Assembly: GCA_028285105.1 (NCBI GenBank)
Contig: JANQQE010000031.1
Coordinates: 1 to 64,000 of the forward strand
Direction of reading: 5' to 3'
Source of the DNA: Alphaproteobacteria bacterium
GTDB lineage: Bacteria > Planctomycetota > Phycisphaerae > UBA1845
DNA: 64,000 nucleotides
Shown here: positions 1 to 8,636 of the stretch, piece after piece
How the letters are laid out: every line of letters starts with the position of its first letter
How positions within the stretch are numbered: the first letter of the stretch is position 1
Notes under the pieces: generated by a model
What the model was told of the DNA's origin: nothing
Database searches by the model: none
What the model saw: only the letters and a program-made list of their open reading frames with translations
Program-made: the position numbers and the translations under genes

Positions 1-297
1 CGACGGACGACTATGTTGACTTACTGAACAAATGTCGCTGAGCGTCGGGTATTCTTGAGTATTCACAATCGTCAGCACCCATTTCCATGCATAAAGTCCG
101 CACGCGGGAATCCAGAGTCGCACGAAAAAGGCTACAAGAATCAATACAGAAAAATGTACACGTCGAATTCTCAGCTGCCGGTGAATTGTTCCGCGCGTCG
201 CGGCGTTGACGCCTCATTCTGGATACCCGCGTGCGCGGGTATGACATGATAGCCGCTTGGGAATTGGCTATCCGTGACGCATATTCATATCTGAAAG
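1..297. other. Left-edge intergenic region with REP-like hairpins
   Basis: I see no convincing gene here; the open frames lack family features. The stretch holds a perfect 20-nt palindrome (223-242, arms ATACCCGCG/CGCGGGTAT with a 2-nt loop). A related inverted copy of its left half lies at 99-115, with one mismatch over 17 nt. It is downstream of the serine acetyltransferase gene, so it may also act as a 3' transcript stabiliser or terminator. Confidence 0.6.
223..242. repeat. REP-like palindrome, paired with an inverted half-copy at 99-115
   Basis: A 9-bp perfect stem with a TG loop is preceded by TCTGG and followed by GACAT. This resembles the extragenic palindromes of the form TCTGGAT-CCCGC-GCGGG-ATGACA that are scattered in many genomes. 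The segment 219-235 is the reverse complement of 99-115 except for one base, so the two make a head-to-head pair about 100 bp apart. No REP transposase gene lies nearby. Confidence 0.6.
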
Positions 298-1308
298 TCA
301 AATCTGGAAGTCACCCATCGGCACATCGTCATCGCTTGACGGTTCGGTGAAACAGCGCTTTTGCATTCTCAGAGCTGGGGGCGTGATAGTAACTGTGGCG
401 TTTTCTGGAACGGATGCGGTTACGAAAACAGAACCGCCGATGACGCATCCCTTCTTCAACACCGTTTCGCCGCCGAGAATAATCGCATTGGCGTAAATAG
501 TGACGTCGTCTTCGACTGTCGGGTGGCGTTTGGTTCCGCGAATTACGCGGCCGCGTTCGTCCTTCGGAAACGAGAGGGCACCCAGCGTAACACCCTGATA
601 CACCTTCACGTTGTTGCCGATTTCGGTTGTCTCACCGATAACCACACCTGTCCCGTGATCGATGAAGAAGCTCTGGCCGATCTTCGCGCCCGGGTGAATA
701 TCGACGCCGGTTTTGCGGTGGGCCCATTCGGAAATCATTCGCGGCAGCACCGGTACATCGGCGCGATACAACTCGTGGGCCATGCGATGGACCGCGATGG
801 CGAGCAAGCCCGGGTACGCAAGAATCACCTCGTCGTAGTTAATTGCTGCCGGGTCGCCGTCGTATGCAGCTTGCACGTCGGCAGCGAGCATTTCGCGCAG
901 GTCAACGATGCGTTCAAGAAATGAATACGTGACTTGCTCGGCTCTTAGGTGACAACCCTTGTCATCGGGCTCGCGACCTTCGACTTGAATTTGCTGATAG
1001 CAAAGGCACTTTTTCACCTGGCGATGCAGGAGCCTTGCAATCATCGGGAGCAATTCGCCAACATGGAACGAAACGTTAAATGTTGTCAGATCCTGGCGAC
1101 CGAGAAACCCCGGAAAAAACAGTTCGAGCGACAGCCGGATGAGATGGCTGACTTCCTTCGGTGCCGGCAAAAACTCACAATCGATGTGTCGCGTGCGGTT
1201 GTCATTCTCGTAGCTTTCCACGACGGCTTTGACGAGGTCGGGCAGCTTGTCACCAAGGGTAAATTTGTCGGCCACTTCGCAGGCTTTCGATTGGGTGCTG
1301 AGAATCAA
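298..1308 (-). CDS. epsC: Serine O-acetyltransferase, EpsC type
   Basis: Transfers acetyl from acetyl-CoA to L-serine, giving O-acetylserine for cysteine synthesis in the cytoplasm. The protein has 336 residues. An all-helical N-terminal half (about 1-190) is followed by a left-handed beta-helix of hexapeptide repeats: GVDIHPGAKIGQ, FIDHGTGVVIGET and the EIGNNVKVYQGVTLGAL turn typical of CysE/EpsC, including the catalytic DHGTG. The extended N-terminus matches the longer EpsC subfamily rather than E. coli CysE (273 aa). It is the last gene of a minus-strand run after the importer permease, 66 nt downstream of that stop, so co-transcription is possible though no functional tie is obvious. Family assignment is firm; the operon link is inferred. 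Confidence 0.93.
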   Translation of the reverse strand: MILSTQSKACEVADKFTLGDKLPDLVKAVVESYENDNRTRHIDCEFLPAPKEVSHLIRLSLELFFPGFLGRQDLTTFNVSFHVGELLPMIARLLHRQVKKCLCYQQIQVEGREPDDKGCHLRAEQVTYSFLERIVDLREMLAADVQAAYDGDPAAINYDEVILAYPGLLAIAVHRMAHELYRADVPVLPRMISEWAHRKTGVDIHPGAKIGQSFFIDHGTGVVIGETTEIGNNVKVYQGVTLGALSFPKDERGRVIRGTKRHPTVEDDVTIYANAIILGGETVLKKGCVIGGSVFVTASVPENATVTITPPALRMQKRCFTEPSSDDDVPMGDFQI

Positions 1309-1374
1309 GTATCGGACTGGTTAATTATAGGTGGGGGTGGGTTGCATACAAGAAAGAAGCGTGCGCGTTCAACG

Positions 1375-2418
1375 TCAAGTGCGTTTCGAGCAGAGCAGGA
1401 TCAAGAATACCGGCGTACCGACGATCGCGGTCATTACGCCAATGGGAAGTCGTGCGGTGGTCGTGGCTGTGTTGGTGAGTTGGCCGTACCAATGTGGGGC
1501 GAGGGCGGTGAGGAAATCGCAGCCGATCAGGAATGCTCCACCGATCAAGATCGATGCGGGTAGCACGATGCGATGGTCGAACCCGAAAGCGAGCCTGATC
1601 AGATGCGGGATGATTAAGCCGACGAATCCGATCGGTCCGCACATGGATACGATTGCTGAAACCGCAAGCGAACCGGCGATGATCGAAATGATTTCCAATC
1701 GTTCGACGCTGACGCCTCGGGCAGCGGCCAGTTCCGAGCCGACAGAGTATTGGTTGTAGTCGCGCGCGAACCAAAGCAGAAGCAGGCACGGCGGAATGGT
1801 CAGCGGCAGCAGCATGGTCAGCTCAACGTGCCCATACGTATCAAGCGTGCCCATCAGCCAGCGAACGGTTTTGTGGGTTTCGGAGACGTCGGCGAGAGAC
1901 GTGATGAACATCATCATGCCGGAGCAGAAGAAGCCGATGGTCACGCCGGCAAGGAGCAGCGTGTTGCCGGTGATGCGTGCAGCAGATCGAGCGAGGATCA
2001 ACACGACGATCAGTACGCCAGTCGCGCCGGCAAGCGCTCCGATTGATACGGATGAAACGCCGAGAATCGTCGTGACCCAGTGCAGCTTGTAACAGATCAA
2101 CGCGCCGAGCGAAGCGCCACTGGCGATGCCGACGGTGTATGGCGTGGCCAATGCGTTGCGAAAAAGCGTTTGAAACACTGCACCACATAACGCAAGGACC
2201 GAGCCGGCGACGAGGGCTTTGAGCGTGCGCGGAAATCTCAGTTGCCAGGCAATGGCGTGATGAATGGTGTTGGGCTCGTCTGAAAACCGAGCGCGCCACG
2301 CATCGATGATGCCAATGTCCTGCGTGCCGATACCGGGACTGATCAGGATCATCCCCGCAAGAATAAACCCGCAGATGAGCATCGCCCGGATAAGCGATTT
2401 TTTGGAGAGCGTACCCAT
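1375..2418 (-). CDS. FecCD/BtuC-family ABC importer permease
   Basis: Inner-membrane permease of a type II ABC importer for vitamin B12, haem or ferric siderophores. It has 347 residues and about ten hydrophobic helices. Family landmarks are visible: the PRTLKALVAGSVLALCGA segment near residue 60, the GIASGASLGA loop, and the C-terminal CGPIGFVGLIIPHLIR motif that forms the coupling region with the ATPase. Its ATG overlaps the stop of the upstream ATPase gene (TGATG), indicating translational coupling. The substrate cannot be read from sequence: I found no B12 riboswitch or Fur box upstream of the operon and no TonB receptor in the window. Confidence 0.9.
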   Translation of the reverse strand: MGTLSKKSLIRAMLICGFILAGMILISPGIGTQDIGIIDAWRARFSDEPNTIHHAIAWQLRFPRTLKALVAGSVLALCGAVFQTLFRNALATPYTVGIASGASLGALICYKLHWVTTILGVSSVSIGALAGATGVLIVVLILARSAARITGNTLLLAGVTIGFFCSGMMMFITSLADVSETHKTVRWLMGTLDTYGHVELTMLLPLTIPPCLLLLWFARDYNQYSVGSELAAARGVSVERLEIISIIAGSLAVSAIVSMCGPIGFVGLIIPHLIRLAFGFDHRIVLPASILIGGAFLIGCDFLTALAPHWYGQLTNTATTTARLPIGVMTAIVGTPVFLILLCSKRT

Positions 2419-3263
2419 CAGCCGAACGTCCCGCCGTCGTCAATGATCGTCGACGACCCGGCAACGTTCGGTGTTTGAGCGAGCAGCCACGTTTGGTTTT
2501 CGCACTCGGTCGTCTTGAAGCCCACACCGTAAACAAGTTCCAGCGTATCGGGAACCAGAACCGAATCGACCGAACCGTTGGCTGCGACGTGTCCGGCGGA
2601 TAGGAGCAGGGCGTCGTCAGCAAAACGGCGGGCAAGATTCAGATCGTGCGTGACGACGACGGTGGCTAGGTTCTTGCTGGTGGTTAAATCGCGAAGCAAG
2701 TCGAAGATTTGCAATTGATAGCGAAGGTCGAGTTCTGCCGTCGGTTCGTCGAGAATCAGCATTTCGGGCTCCTGGGCGAGGGCGGCAGCGATGTGGACGC
2801 GCTGGGCCTCTCCGCCAGAAAGCGTGTCCATCCGCCTCGATGCGAAGGGGTTTGTGAATGTTTGATTCATCGAACGTTCAATCGTGATTTTGTCTGATGG
2901 CGATTCAAAGAGCCCAAACCGCCGATGGGGATGGCGACCCAGCGATACAATTTCGGATGCTGATGTCGATGGCGGTGCGATCGGTTTTTGCGGAAGGAAC
3001 GTGATGTGTCGAGCGCGATCGCGCGGACTCATCGATTCGAGCGGTGTATTTTGAAATCGAATGCTGCCGGAGTTCGGTTGCGTCAATCCGGCAAGGAGTC
3101 GAAGCAGCGTACTCTTGCCGGCACCGTTGGGACCAACGACCGCGAGCATGCGACCCTTGCGAATCGCCAGACTGATCGGTCCGAGGAACAAACGGTCGGG
3201 TCGATATCCAAACCGCACACCTTTTAGTTCCATGTTCGTCGGGTCAGTCGCCACGTTTGTCAT
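2418..3263 (-). CDS. FecE/BtuD-type ABC importer ATPase
   Basis: ATP-binding subunit powering the adjacent permease. It has 281 residues with Walker A (GPNGAGKST, about residues 45-53), Q-loop, signature LSGGEAQRV and Walker B LILDEPTAELD followed by the H-loop VTHDLN. The usual domain ends near residue 230; a roughly 45-residue tail follows. The chosen start lies 20 nt inside the upstream binding-protein gene. A second ATG at position 3233 (MELKGVRFGYRPD) would remove the overlap and begins closer to the conserved domain, so it may be the true start. Confidence 0.92.
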   Translation of the reverse strand: MTNVATDPTNMELKGVRFGYRPDRLFLGPISLAIRKGRMLAVVGPNGAGKSTLLRLLAGLTQPNSGSIRFQNTPLESMSPRDRARHITFLPQKPIAPPSTSASEIVSLGRHPHRRFGLFESPSDKITIERSMNQTFTNPFASRRMDTLSGGEAQRVHIAAALAQEPEMLILDEPTAELDLRYQLQIFDLLRDLTTSKNLATVVVTHDLNLARRFADDALLLSAGHVAANGSVDSVLVPDTLELVYGVGFKTTECENQTWLLAQTPNVAGSSTIIDDGGTFG

Positions 3264-4140
3264 CCAACGATTGGAAAATATTCTGAAGTCGTTCGGCGAG
3301 CAACACGACGCGTGGTGACGGAATCAAGACGTAGTCTTCGGTCAACACAACGATGTGCCCACGCTTGGCCGCCTTGATATTTCCGACATCCCTCCATTGT
3401 GCAAGTAATTGCTTTTGCAACTTGTCGGCATTTTCTTCACCGGGCATGGCCTCGATGATGACGTCGGGCTGCTTGCTGACGATGTTTTCGAGGCTGATCT
3501 GCGGATACGGCGTGTCGAGGTTGGCGAACACGTTTTCGCCACCGGCAAATTCGATGACCTGACCAAGATAGGATTTTCGCGACACCGTTGTGATGCCGCC
3601 GAGTTTGTCGGGGCTGCGAAGCGTGAGCAGAACCTTCGGGCGCGTCTTAGTTGCGGTAGACTTGATCTCTTTCAGGCGACTTTTCGTGCGTTTGATCAAT
3701 TCGGTTGCATCTTCGGGGCGACCCAGGATGTCGCCGAGTTCGCGAATCGTGGTGTACAACGTGTCGAGCGTGTCAGTCTTGTCTTCGTAGAATCGGATGT
3801 TGTGATCGCTGCAAAGTTTCTCGACATTGGCGTTACGGCCTCGCATGACGAGCAGGTCCGGGTCGAGGACCAAGATCGATTCCATGTCCGGATCGAAGAG
3901 CCCGCCGATCTTCGGCAGTTTGAGAATCTCGGGTGGATGGGTGGCATAGGAACTGACGGCGACGAGGCGGTCGGCTGCCCCGAGGGCACAGATGATTTCG
4001 GTGTTGCTTGGGGATGTTGCGATGATTCGGCGCGGGAGGGCGTCGGCTTTGGATGACTCGCCGGCAGCCGCGCAGAATGCTAGCGAGAAGAAAAAGGCGA
4101 TGACGGTGACGACTGAGTTGGTGCTTCTTTGAATCCGCAT
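3244..4140 (-). CDS. BtuF/FepB-like periplasmic substrate-binding protein
   Basis: Captures the ligand and hands it to the BtuCD-like pair downstream. I start at the ATG giving MRIQRSTNSVVTVIAFFFSL, a plausible signal peptide ending around CAAAGES; a longer frame runs to 4191. The mature part has the two-lobed TroA fold: RRIIATSPSNTEIICALGAADRLVAVSSYA at the N-lobe, a long linking helix, and the C-lobe pattern TPYPQISLENIVSKQPDVIIEAMPG. At 298 aa it fits the cobalamin/siderophore class III binding proteins. First gene of the operon. Whether the ligand is a corrinoid or iron chelate is not determinable here. Confidence 0.85.
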   Translation of the reverse strand: MRIQRSTNSVVTVIAFFFSLAFCAAAGESSKADALPRRIIATSPSNTEIICALGAADRLVAVSSYATHPPEILKLPKIGGLFDPDMESILVLDPDLLVMRGRNANVEKLCSDHNIRFYEDKTDTLDTLYTTIRELGDILGRPEDATELIKRTKSRLKEIKSTATKTRPKVLLTLRSPDKLGGITTVSRKSYLGQVIEFAGGENVFANLDTPYPQISLENIVSKQPDVIIEAMPGEENADKLQKQLLAQWRDVGNIKAAKRGHIVVLTEDYVLIPSPRVVLLAERLQNIFQSLDDKRGD

Positions 4141-4470
4141 AATCTGCGTAATCAATCCATAGGTTACAGGTGCCGGGTCAGTTGAGGCCATTGTCAGCCA
4201 CGGCGGCGAGCGGTCAAGCGATGGGGAGGATTAGGGCTTTGGCCAATCGATCTCGTTCGCATCCTTGAATGATACTCGGCGGTAAGACTTGTAACGGCCT
4301 AATCGGAAATGACTTGGGTCGGTACGAATTGGAGTAGACATCAGGGGTCAATCGGTGAGAATGTGGAGCGACAGGTCTAAACAAATGAGTGTGCGCCAGG
4401 AATTGAGTGGAAAAGCCAACTCCGTTCGGTGGGAGATTGGGGTTGTGCAGCCGGCAGGTCACTGTGTTTC

Positions 4471-5589
4471 ATGTCTTTGAGGTTCAAGTCTTTGAAATCG
4501 GTTGTTAAATCCAGACTGGCATCTTTGGGTTCGATGCGCTCAGGGTCGGTGCTGTTGTTGGCGGTTTGCCTCGCATGCGTTGTATCCGGGTCGGCGCTGG
4601 GTCAATCGTATTCGGGGGTTCAAGCTCAGTTGGTTGCGCGCAAGACGGTAGTGGTTCCGGGGGATCCGATTGTCCTGGACTTCGTCTTGAGAAACACGAC
4701 CGACGATCTGGTTGTGCTGACTCCACTAGGAATGCAAACGGAGGGATTTTCGCCGGTCTCCACGTTGACGTTACCTCATATATTCAGCGGTTCGGGGTTT
4801 ACCGGTTTAACGATCAAAGGCGACTTTGGACGAACGTGGTCGGACGTATTCGCTTATCAGCCACCGGCAGGTGCGGCTGAACTTCATATCCCGGCACACG
4901 GTATCGTCGGTGTATCGCTTGCGATTGACGAATTCTATCCGCCAGTTCAACGCGCGGGTCGCTACGAGATGGTGTGGACGCCGTACGGTGGAGCGATTCG
5001 CTCGAACAGCGTCACGGTCAACGTCGAACCGCGCAAGCAAGCCGAGGTCTTCACCGATCGCGGAACGATGAAGATTCAGTTCGATTACGATCACGCTCCA
5101 AAACATGTCGCAAATTTCATCGAACTCGCCCGCGAAGGGTTTTACAACCAGCGACAGATTCACCGCATCGATCCGGGATATCTCATCCAGACCGGTTGTC
5201 CCAAAGGCGACGGAACAGGAATGCGCCGCGATGGCAAGACGCTTGACGCGGAATTCAGCGATACACCCATCGATCGCGGGACAGTCTGCATGGCCCGCCT
5301 GGAGTCGGACCCGAATTCTGCGAGTTGTCAGTTTTTCATAACGGCGTCGCGGATTCCTGAGTGGGACGCGCGTTACACGGTTTTCGGTCGGCTTGTCGAT
5401 AAAGAATCGCTTGCGACGCTCGATAAAATCATGGAAATGCCCATCGACGAGGATGGCCGGCCCAAGCATCGGGTGATTGTGAGTTTCGTCCGAGTCGTCG
5501 ATGTACCGCCAGACATTCGCCCGGTAGGCAGCCGCCCGAGTGAATCTCCACCCCCTTCAACGCAGTTGCCAACCGTCCCGGCCAAGTAG
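4471..5589 (+). CDS. Secreted cyclophilin-type peptidyl-prolyl isomerase
   Basis: Catalyses cis-trans isomerisation of Xaa-Pro bonds, probably outside the cytoplasm. A signal peptide (MRSGSVLLLAVCLACVVSGSALGQS) begins at residue 22 of this start; ATGs at 4471 and 4534 are both possible. Residues about 30-180 form an Ig-like domain of unknown role. The cyclophilin core follows: TMKIQFDYDHAPKHVANFIELA, the catalytic Arg in QIHRIDPGYLIQTG, SASCQFFIT and YTVFGRLVD. The C-terminus is a low-complexity Pro/Ser tail. The fusion of an extracellular beta-sandwich with a cyclophilin is uncommon outside Planctomycetota as far as I know. Monocistronic, followed by the SRP RNA. Confidence 0.88.
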   Translation: MSLRFKSLKSVVKSRLASLGSMRSGSVLLLAVCLACVVSGSALGQSYSGVQAQLVARKTVVVPGDPIVLDFVLRNTTDDLVVLTPLGMQTEGFSPVSTLTLPHIFSGSGFTGLTIKGDFGRTWSDVFAYQPPAGAAELHIPAHGIVGVSLAIDEFYPPVQRAGRYEMVWTPYGGAIRSNSVTVNVEPRKQAEVFTDRGTMKIQFDYDHAPKHVANFIELAREGFYNQRQIHRIDPGYLIQTGCPKGDGTGMRRDGKTLDAEFSDTPIDRGTVCMARLESDPNSASCQFFITASRIPEWDARYTVFGRLVDKESLATLDKIMEMPIDEDGRPKHRVIVSFVRVVDVPPDIRPVGSRPSESPPPSTQLPTVPAK

Positions 5590-5634
5590 CCATCGTTTTG
5601 GCCCGCAGCACTTCATCATTTCTGCAAAATGCGA

Positions 5635-5640
5635 TATAGT
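5635..5640 (+). promoter_or_regulatory. Candidate -10 box upstream of the SRP RNA
   Basis: TATAGT, preceded by GCGA, sits about 70 nt before the SRP RNA. I see no good -35 at 17 nt, so this is tentative. Confidence 0.25.
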
Positions 5641-5709
5641 GCGGCGCCTGCCCGCGTTTGAGGCGCATTGGCCATAACGCTCGGGCAAGATTCGCGATTT
5701 TCATCAATC

Positions 5710-5837
5710 GGGGGCGAACATTGACGGCCGGGTCCCATGCAGTGGGCCCAGCAGGCAACGGGTCAGGCTGGAAACAGAGCAGCCCATCTTCTTGGTCCAG
5801 GTGCCGTGGATCAACCTGGCCGTCAATGTTTCGCCGC
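5710..5837 (+). ncRNA. ffs: Signal recognition particle RNA (small bacterial type)
   Basis: RNA scaffold of the signal recognition particle, binding Ffh. The conserved domain IV is recognisable: GGTCAGGCTGGAAACAGAGCAGCC contains the GGTCAGG, GGAA tetraloop and AGCAGCC elements of the Ffh-binding hairpin. The flanks form a long closing helix: GGCGAACATTGACGGCC (5713-5729) pairs with GGCCGTCAATGTTTCGCC (5818-5835) with a single bulged T. Length about 128 nt suits the short SRP RNA without an Alu domain. Its position immediately upstream of dnaX is the commonest location of ffs in bacteria. Exact ends are estimated from the helix. Confidence 0.9.
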
Positions 5838-5891
5838 CGTTCTCATGTTGAATCACCGCGTCGGGACTTTCACCAACCGGAATCATTCGCC

Positions 5892-7370
5892 ATGGCCTAC
5901 GAAGTTCTCGCCAGAAAATATCGAAGTCGCGATTTCGGTGAGATCGTCGGTCAGGGTGCAATTGCAACCACGCTGAAGAATGCGATCGAGATGGGCCGCA
6001 TTCATCACGGGTATTTGTTCACCGGTACGCGCGGGGTGGGCAAGACGTCGATGGCGAGGATTCTCGCCAAGGCGCTGAACTGCCACAAGAGCGACGGGCC
6101 CACAGCTTCGCCATGCAGCGAGTGCGAATCGTGTTCGCGCATCGCCGAGGGCAGCGACCTTGACGTGGTCGAGATCGACGCAGCGAGCAACACCGGTGTC
6201 GATAATATTCGCGAGCTTCGCAGCAACGCGGCGTTTCGGCCCGCACGTTCACGGTTCAAGGTCTACATCATTGACGAAGTCCACATGCTCAGTAGCGGCG
6301 CGTTTAACGCGCTGCTCAAGACGCTCGAGGAACCGCCCGAGCATGTGAAGTTCATCCTTGCCACGACCGAGACGCACAAGGTTCCCGCGACGATTCAAAG
6401 TCGTTGCCAGCGTTTCGATTTCAGAAGTATCAGCCCCGCAGATATTGGCGAGCAGTTGCAATCGATTCTGGATCGCGAAGAGATTACGGCTGACCCGATC
6501 GTGGTGCGAAGGGTTTCGCGTGCGGCGAATGGTTCGATGCGCGATGCACTGTCGCTGCTGGATCAATTGCTCGCATACGGTGCGAGCAACCTGACGGCAG
6601 AGACGATCGAAGATGTTTTGCCTGGCGGTCATGACGAAACGTTGTCGTCATTGGTCGATGCGATCGCTCAGCATGATGCGGCGACCGCATTGGAGTGCGT
6701 GGATCGCTCGCTGGTTTCAGGATATACGCCCGAGCGCTTCTGCGAATCGTTTATCGAGTACGCCCGGACGCTGATGATTTTGGCGATCTGCGGTGGCGAG
6801 TCGGAACTCATCGACCTAGCCGGCAGTCAGCGCGAGCAGTTGGTGGCACAGGCGAGTTCATTCGATGCGGCGTCTTATGTCTACATGATCGGTTTGCTTG
6901 AAGAAACGCGTCGTCGGGTGAAGGCGAGTAGCGCTCCGCGGCCATTGATCGATGCGGTGGCCGTGCGGTTGGCGCTGGCCGAGTCGTTCATCGATGTGAG
7001 CGACGCAATCGAGAAACTTGATCCGGGTGAAACGGCAACACAGACAAAGCAAGCCACACCTTCAAAAAAAAAAGTAGCCAAGCCGGAAACCAAATCGCCA
7101 ATACAAGAGGCGAACGTATCATCTCCCCGTAGGTCGAAACCGGTGACTTCAACTGTGGTGGAAACGCCCGTTGCGGAAAGACCGGTGATTGACGAAGAAG
7201 TTGCGGAACTGCCACCGACAAAACCGCGCAAGGTTGACCGGCGGGTCGGAAGCGTATCGGCAGAAGCGAAACGGAAGATGTCGCAGCGGCCTTTGGTCAG
7301 GCGTGTGTTGGAGCAATCCGGAGGCACACTCATCGATGTTCACAAGGTGGACGCGACGGTAGAAGAATAG
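5892..7370 (+). CDS. dnaX: DNA polymerase III subunit gamma/tau
   Basis: Clamp-loader ATPase that opens the beta clamp and tethers polymerase cores. The start is the ATG giving MAYEVLARKYRSRDF, the usual DnaX N-terminus; the open frame upstream to 5658 overlaps the SRP RNA and is not coding. Walker A GTRGVGKTS, a four-Cys zinc module (CHKSDGPTASPCSECESC), DEVHMLS Walker B and the sensor 1 region LATTETHKVPATIQSRCQRF are all present. At 492 aa it has a basic, Pro/Thr-rich C-terminal linker. An A9 run at 7066-7074 (poly-Lys codons) is the sort of slippery tract used in some bacteria to make the short gamma form, but I see no clear stimulatory stem. Starts the dnaX-ybaB-recR cluster. Confidence 0.95.
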   Translation: MAYEVLARKYRSRDFGEIVGQGAIATTLKNAIEMGRIHHGYLFTGTRGVGKTSMARILAKALNCHKSDGPTASPCSECESCSRIAEGSDLDVVEIDAASNTGVDNIRELRSNAAFRPARSRFKVYIIDEVHMLSSGAFNALLKTLEEPPEHVKFILATTETHKVPATIQSRCQRFDFRSISPADIGEQLQSILDREEITADPIVVRRVSRAANGSMRDALSLLDQLLAYGASNLTAETIEDVLPGGHDETLSSLVDAIAQHDAATALECVDRSLVSGYTPERFCESFIEYARTLMILAICGGESELIDLAGSQREQLVAQASSFDAASYVYMIGLLEETRRRVKASSAPRPLIDAVAVRLALAESFIDVSDAIEKLDPGETATQTKQATPSKKKVAKPETKSPIQEANVSSPRRSKPVTSTVVETPVAERPVIDEEVAELPPTKPRKVDRRVGSVSAEAKRKMSQRPLVRRVLEQSGGTLIDVHKVDATVEE

Positions 7371-7417
7371 TAACAGGTAAAAAAGAAACAAACGAACAGA
7401 AACGGAGTGCCGTGCCA

Positions 7418-7747
7418 ATGTTGGGTGGACTTGGGAACATGATGGACATGATGAAGAGTGCCAAGGATATTCAGGCACGGATGGCCGCCTTTCAGGAAGA
7501 AGTGGAGAAAATGCGCTTCGACGCCGAGACGGGTGGCGGTGCGGTGCGGGTGACGCTCGACGGCAAGTTCAGAATGGTGGATATCAAAATCGAACCTTCT
7601 GCGATGGAAGATCGCGAGTTGCTTGAAGACTTGATCAAGTCGGCGGTGAATTCAGCATCGACGCGGGCGAAGGAAGCCATGAAACAAGAACTGGCGAAGG
7701 TGACCGGGGGGATTAATATCCCCGGGCTCAGCGATATGTTGCCATGA
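7418..7747 (+). CDS. ybaB: YbaB/EbfC-family nucleoid-associated protein
   Basis: Small dimeric DNA-binding protein encoded, as here, between dnaX and recR in very many bacteria. Pattern: MLGGLGNMMDMMKSAKDIQARMAAFQEEVEKM helix, then the sheet GGGAVRVTLDGKFRMVDIKI and a Met/Gly-rich C-terminus ending GINIPGLSDMLP. A GTG at 7412 is an alternative start; the GGAG at 7404-7407 is spaced 10 nt from the ATG and only 4 nt from the GTG, so I prefer the ATG. Confidence 0.93.
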   Translation: MLGGLGNMMDMMKSAKDIQARMAAFQEEVEKMRFDAETGGGAVRVTLDGKFRMVDIKIEPSAMEDRELLEDLIKSAVNSASTRAKEAMKQELAKVTGGINIPGLSDMLP

Positions 7748-7805
7748 TCTATTAAGGCACAAAGGCACAAAAATGCTGGGTCACTAAGTTCGAGTTGAGG
7801 GTGCT

Positions 7806-8402
7806 GTGGGTAAGGTTGAGATTGAATCGCTGGAGTTGTTGAAGGCGGCATTTCAGAAGCTTCCGGGTATTGGACCGCGAAGTGCTGAGCGGTTGGCGTT
7901 TCATATCTTACGCAGCGACCGTGGCGAAGCAGCCCGTCTGGCTGACGCTATTGTCGCAGTCAAAGATCGCGTCATCCATTGCAGCACTTGTTTTAATCTG
8001 ACCGAATCCGATCCATGCAAGTTATGCTCGACAGCCAACCGCGATCACACGCAGGTCTGGGTGGTCGAACAACCGAAGGACGTCATCGCACTTGAACAAA
8101 CCGGTTTGGTTCGCGGCGTGTATCATGTGCTGATGGGGCACATCGCACCGTTGGATGGAATTGAACCAGGCGACCTGACGATCGATGCGCTGATGAAGCG
8201 CGTCAAGGAACAAAGCGTTTCCGAAGTCATCCTCGCAACCAACCCGACCATCGAAGGCGACGGGACGGCGCTTTATCTGGAAAGTTTGCTGGCTGACGCC
8301 AATGTGAAAGTGACGCGTTTGGCGCGCGGTCTGGCGGTCGGTTCGCAGTTGGAGTATGCCAGCCTCGGTATGCTCGAAGCTGCAATTCGCGGGCGCACCT
8401 GA
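7806..8402 (+). CDS. recR: Recombination mediator RecR
   Basis: Works with RecF/RecO to load RecA at gaps. At 198 aa it is the standard length. Order of parts: helix-hairpin-helix KLPGIGPRSAERLAFHIL, a four-Cys zinc finger (CSTCFNLTESDPCKLC), a Toprim domain with VVEQPKDVIALE and the LATNPTIEGDGTALYL segment, then a C-terminal TRLARGLAVGSQLEYAS motif that is nearly invariant in RecR. Starts with GTG. Follows ybaB by 58 nt and closes the dnaX cluster. Confidence 0.96.
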   Translation: MGKVEIESLELLKAAFQKLPGIGPRSAERLAFHILRSDRGEAARLADAIVAVKDRVIHCSTCFNLTESDPCKLCSTANRDHTQVWVVEQPKDVIALEQTGLVRGVYHVLMGHIAPLDGIEPGDLTIDALMKRVKEQSVSEVILATNPTIEGDGTALYLESLLADANVKVTRLARGLAVGSQLEYASLGMLEAAIRGRT

Positions 8403-8540
8403 CACCAAACTTGAATTTAATCCTCGATCACCATGCTCTCATTCGTTTTACGCGCGCCCCAATGCTGCTTCAAGAACCGTTGATCTACGGTAGCCCTGTA
8501 GCGTTTTTTCAAGTTTGTCGGTTTGTCTCCCCGAACAATG

Positions 8541-8546
8541 TATAAT
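8541..8546 (+). promoter_or_regulatory. Perfect -10 box upstream of rpoN
   Basis: TATAAT in the 234-nt gap between recR and rpoN, with weak -35 candidates (TTGTCG at 8515, spaced 20 nt). It suggests rpoN has its own vegetative promoter with a leader of about 85 nt. Confidence 0.4.
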
Positions 8547-8636
8547 GAAGTAGTGGTTTTCACCGCGCGTTGGAAATTGCAGGTGCGGGCGTTAAGCTTG
8601 ATGTGACGTTCTTGTGGTTCGTTTGAATGGTTCGAC

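Noticed and set aside
4192-4470. Possible cobalamin riboswitch upstream of the importer operon
   Set aside because: I looked on the minus strand for the B12-box pattern and found no match.
5658-5891. N-terminal extension of dnaX
   Set aside because: The segment is the SRP RNA; the conserved DnaX N-terminus starts at 5892.
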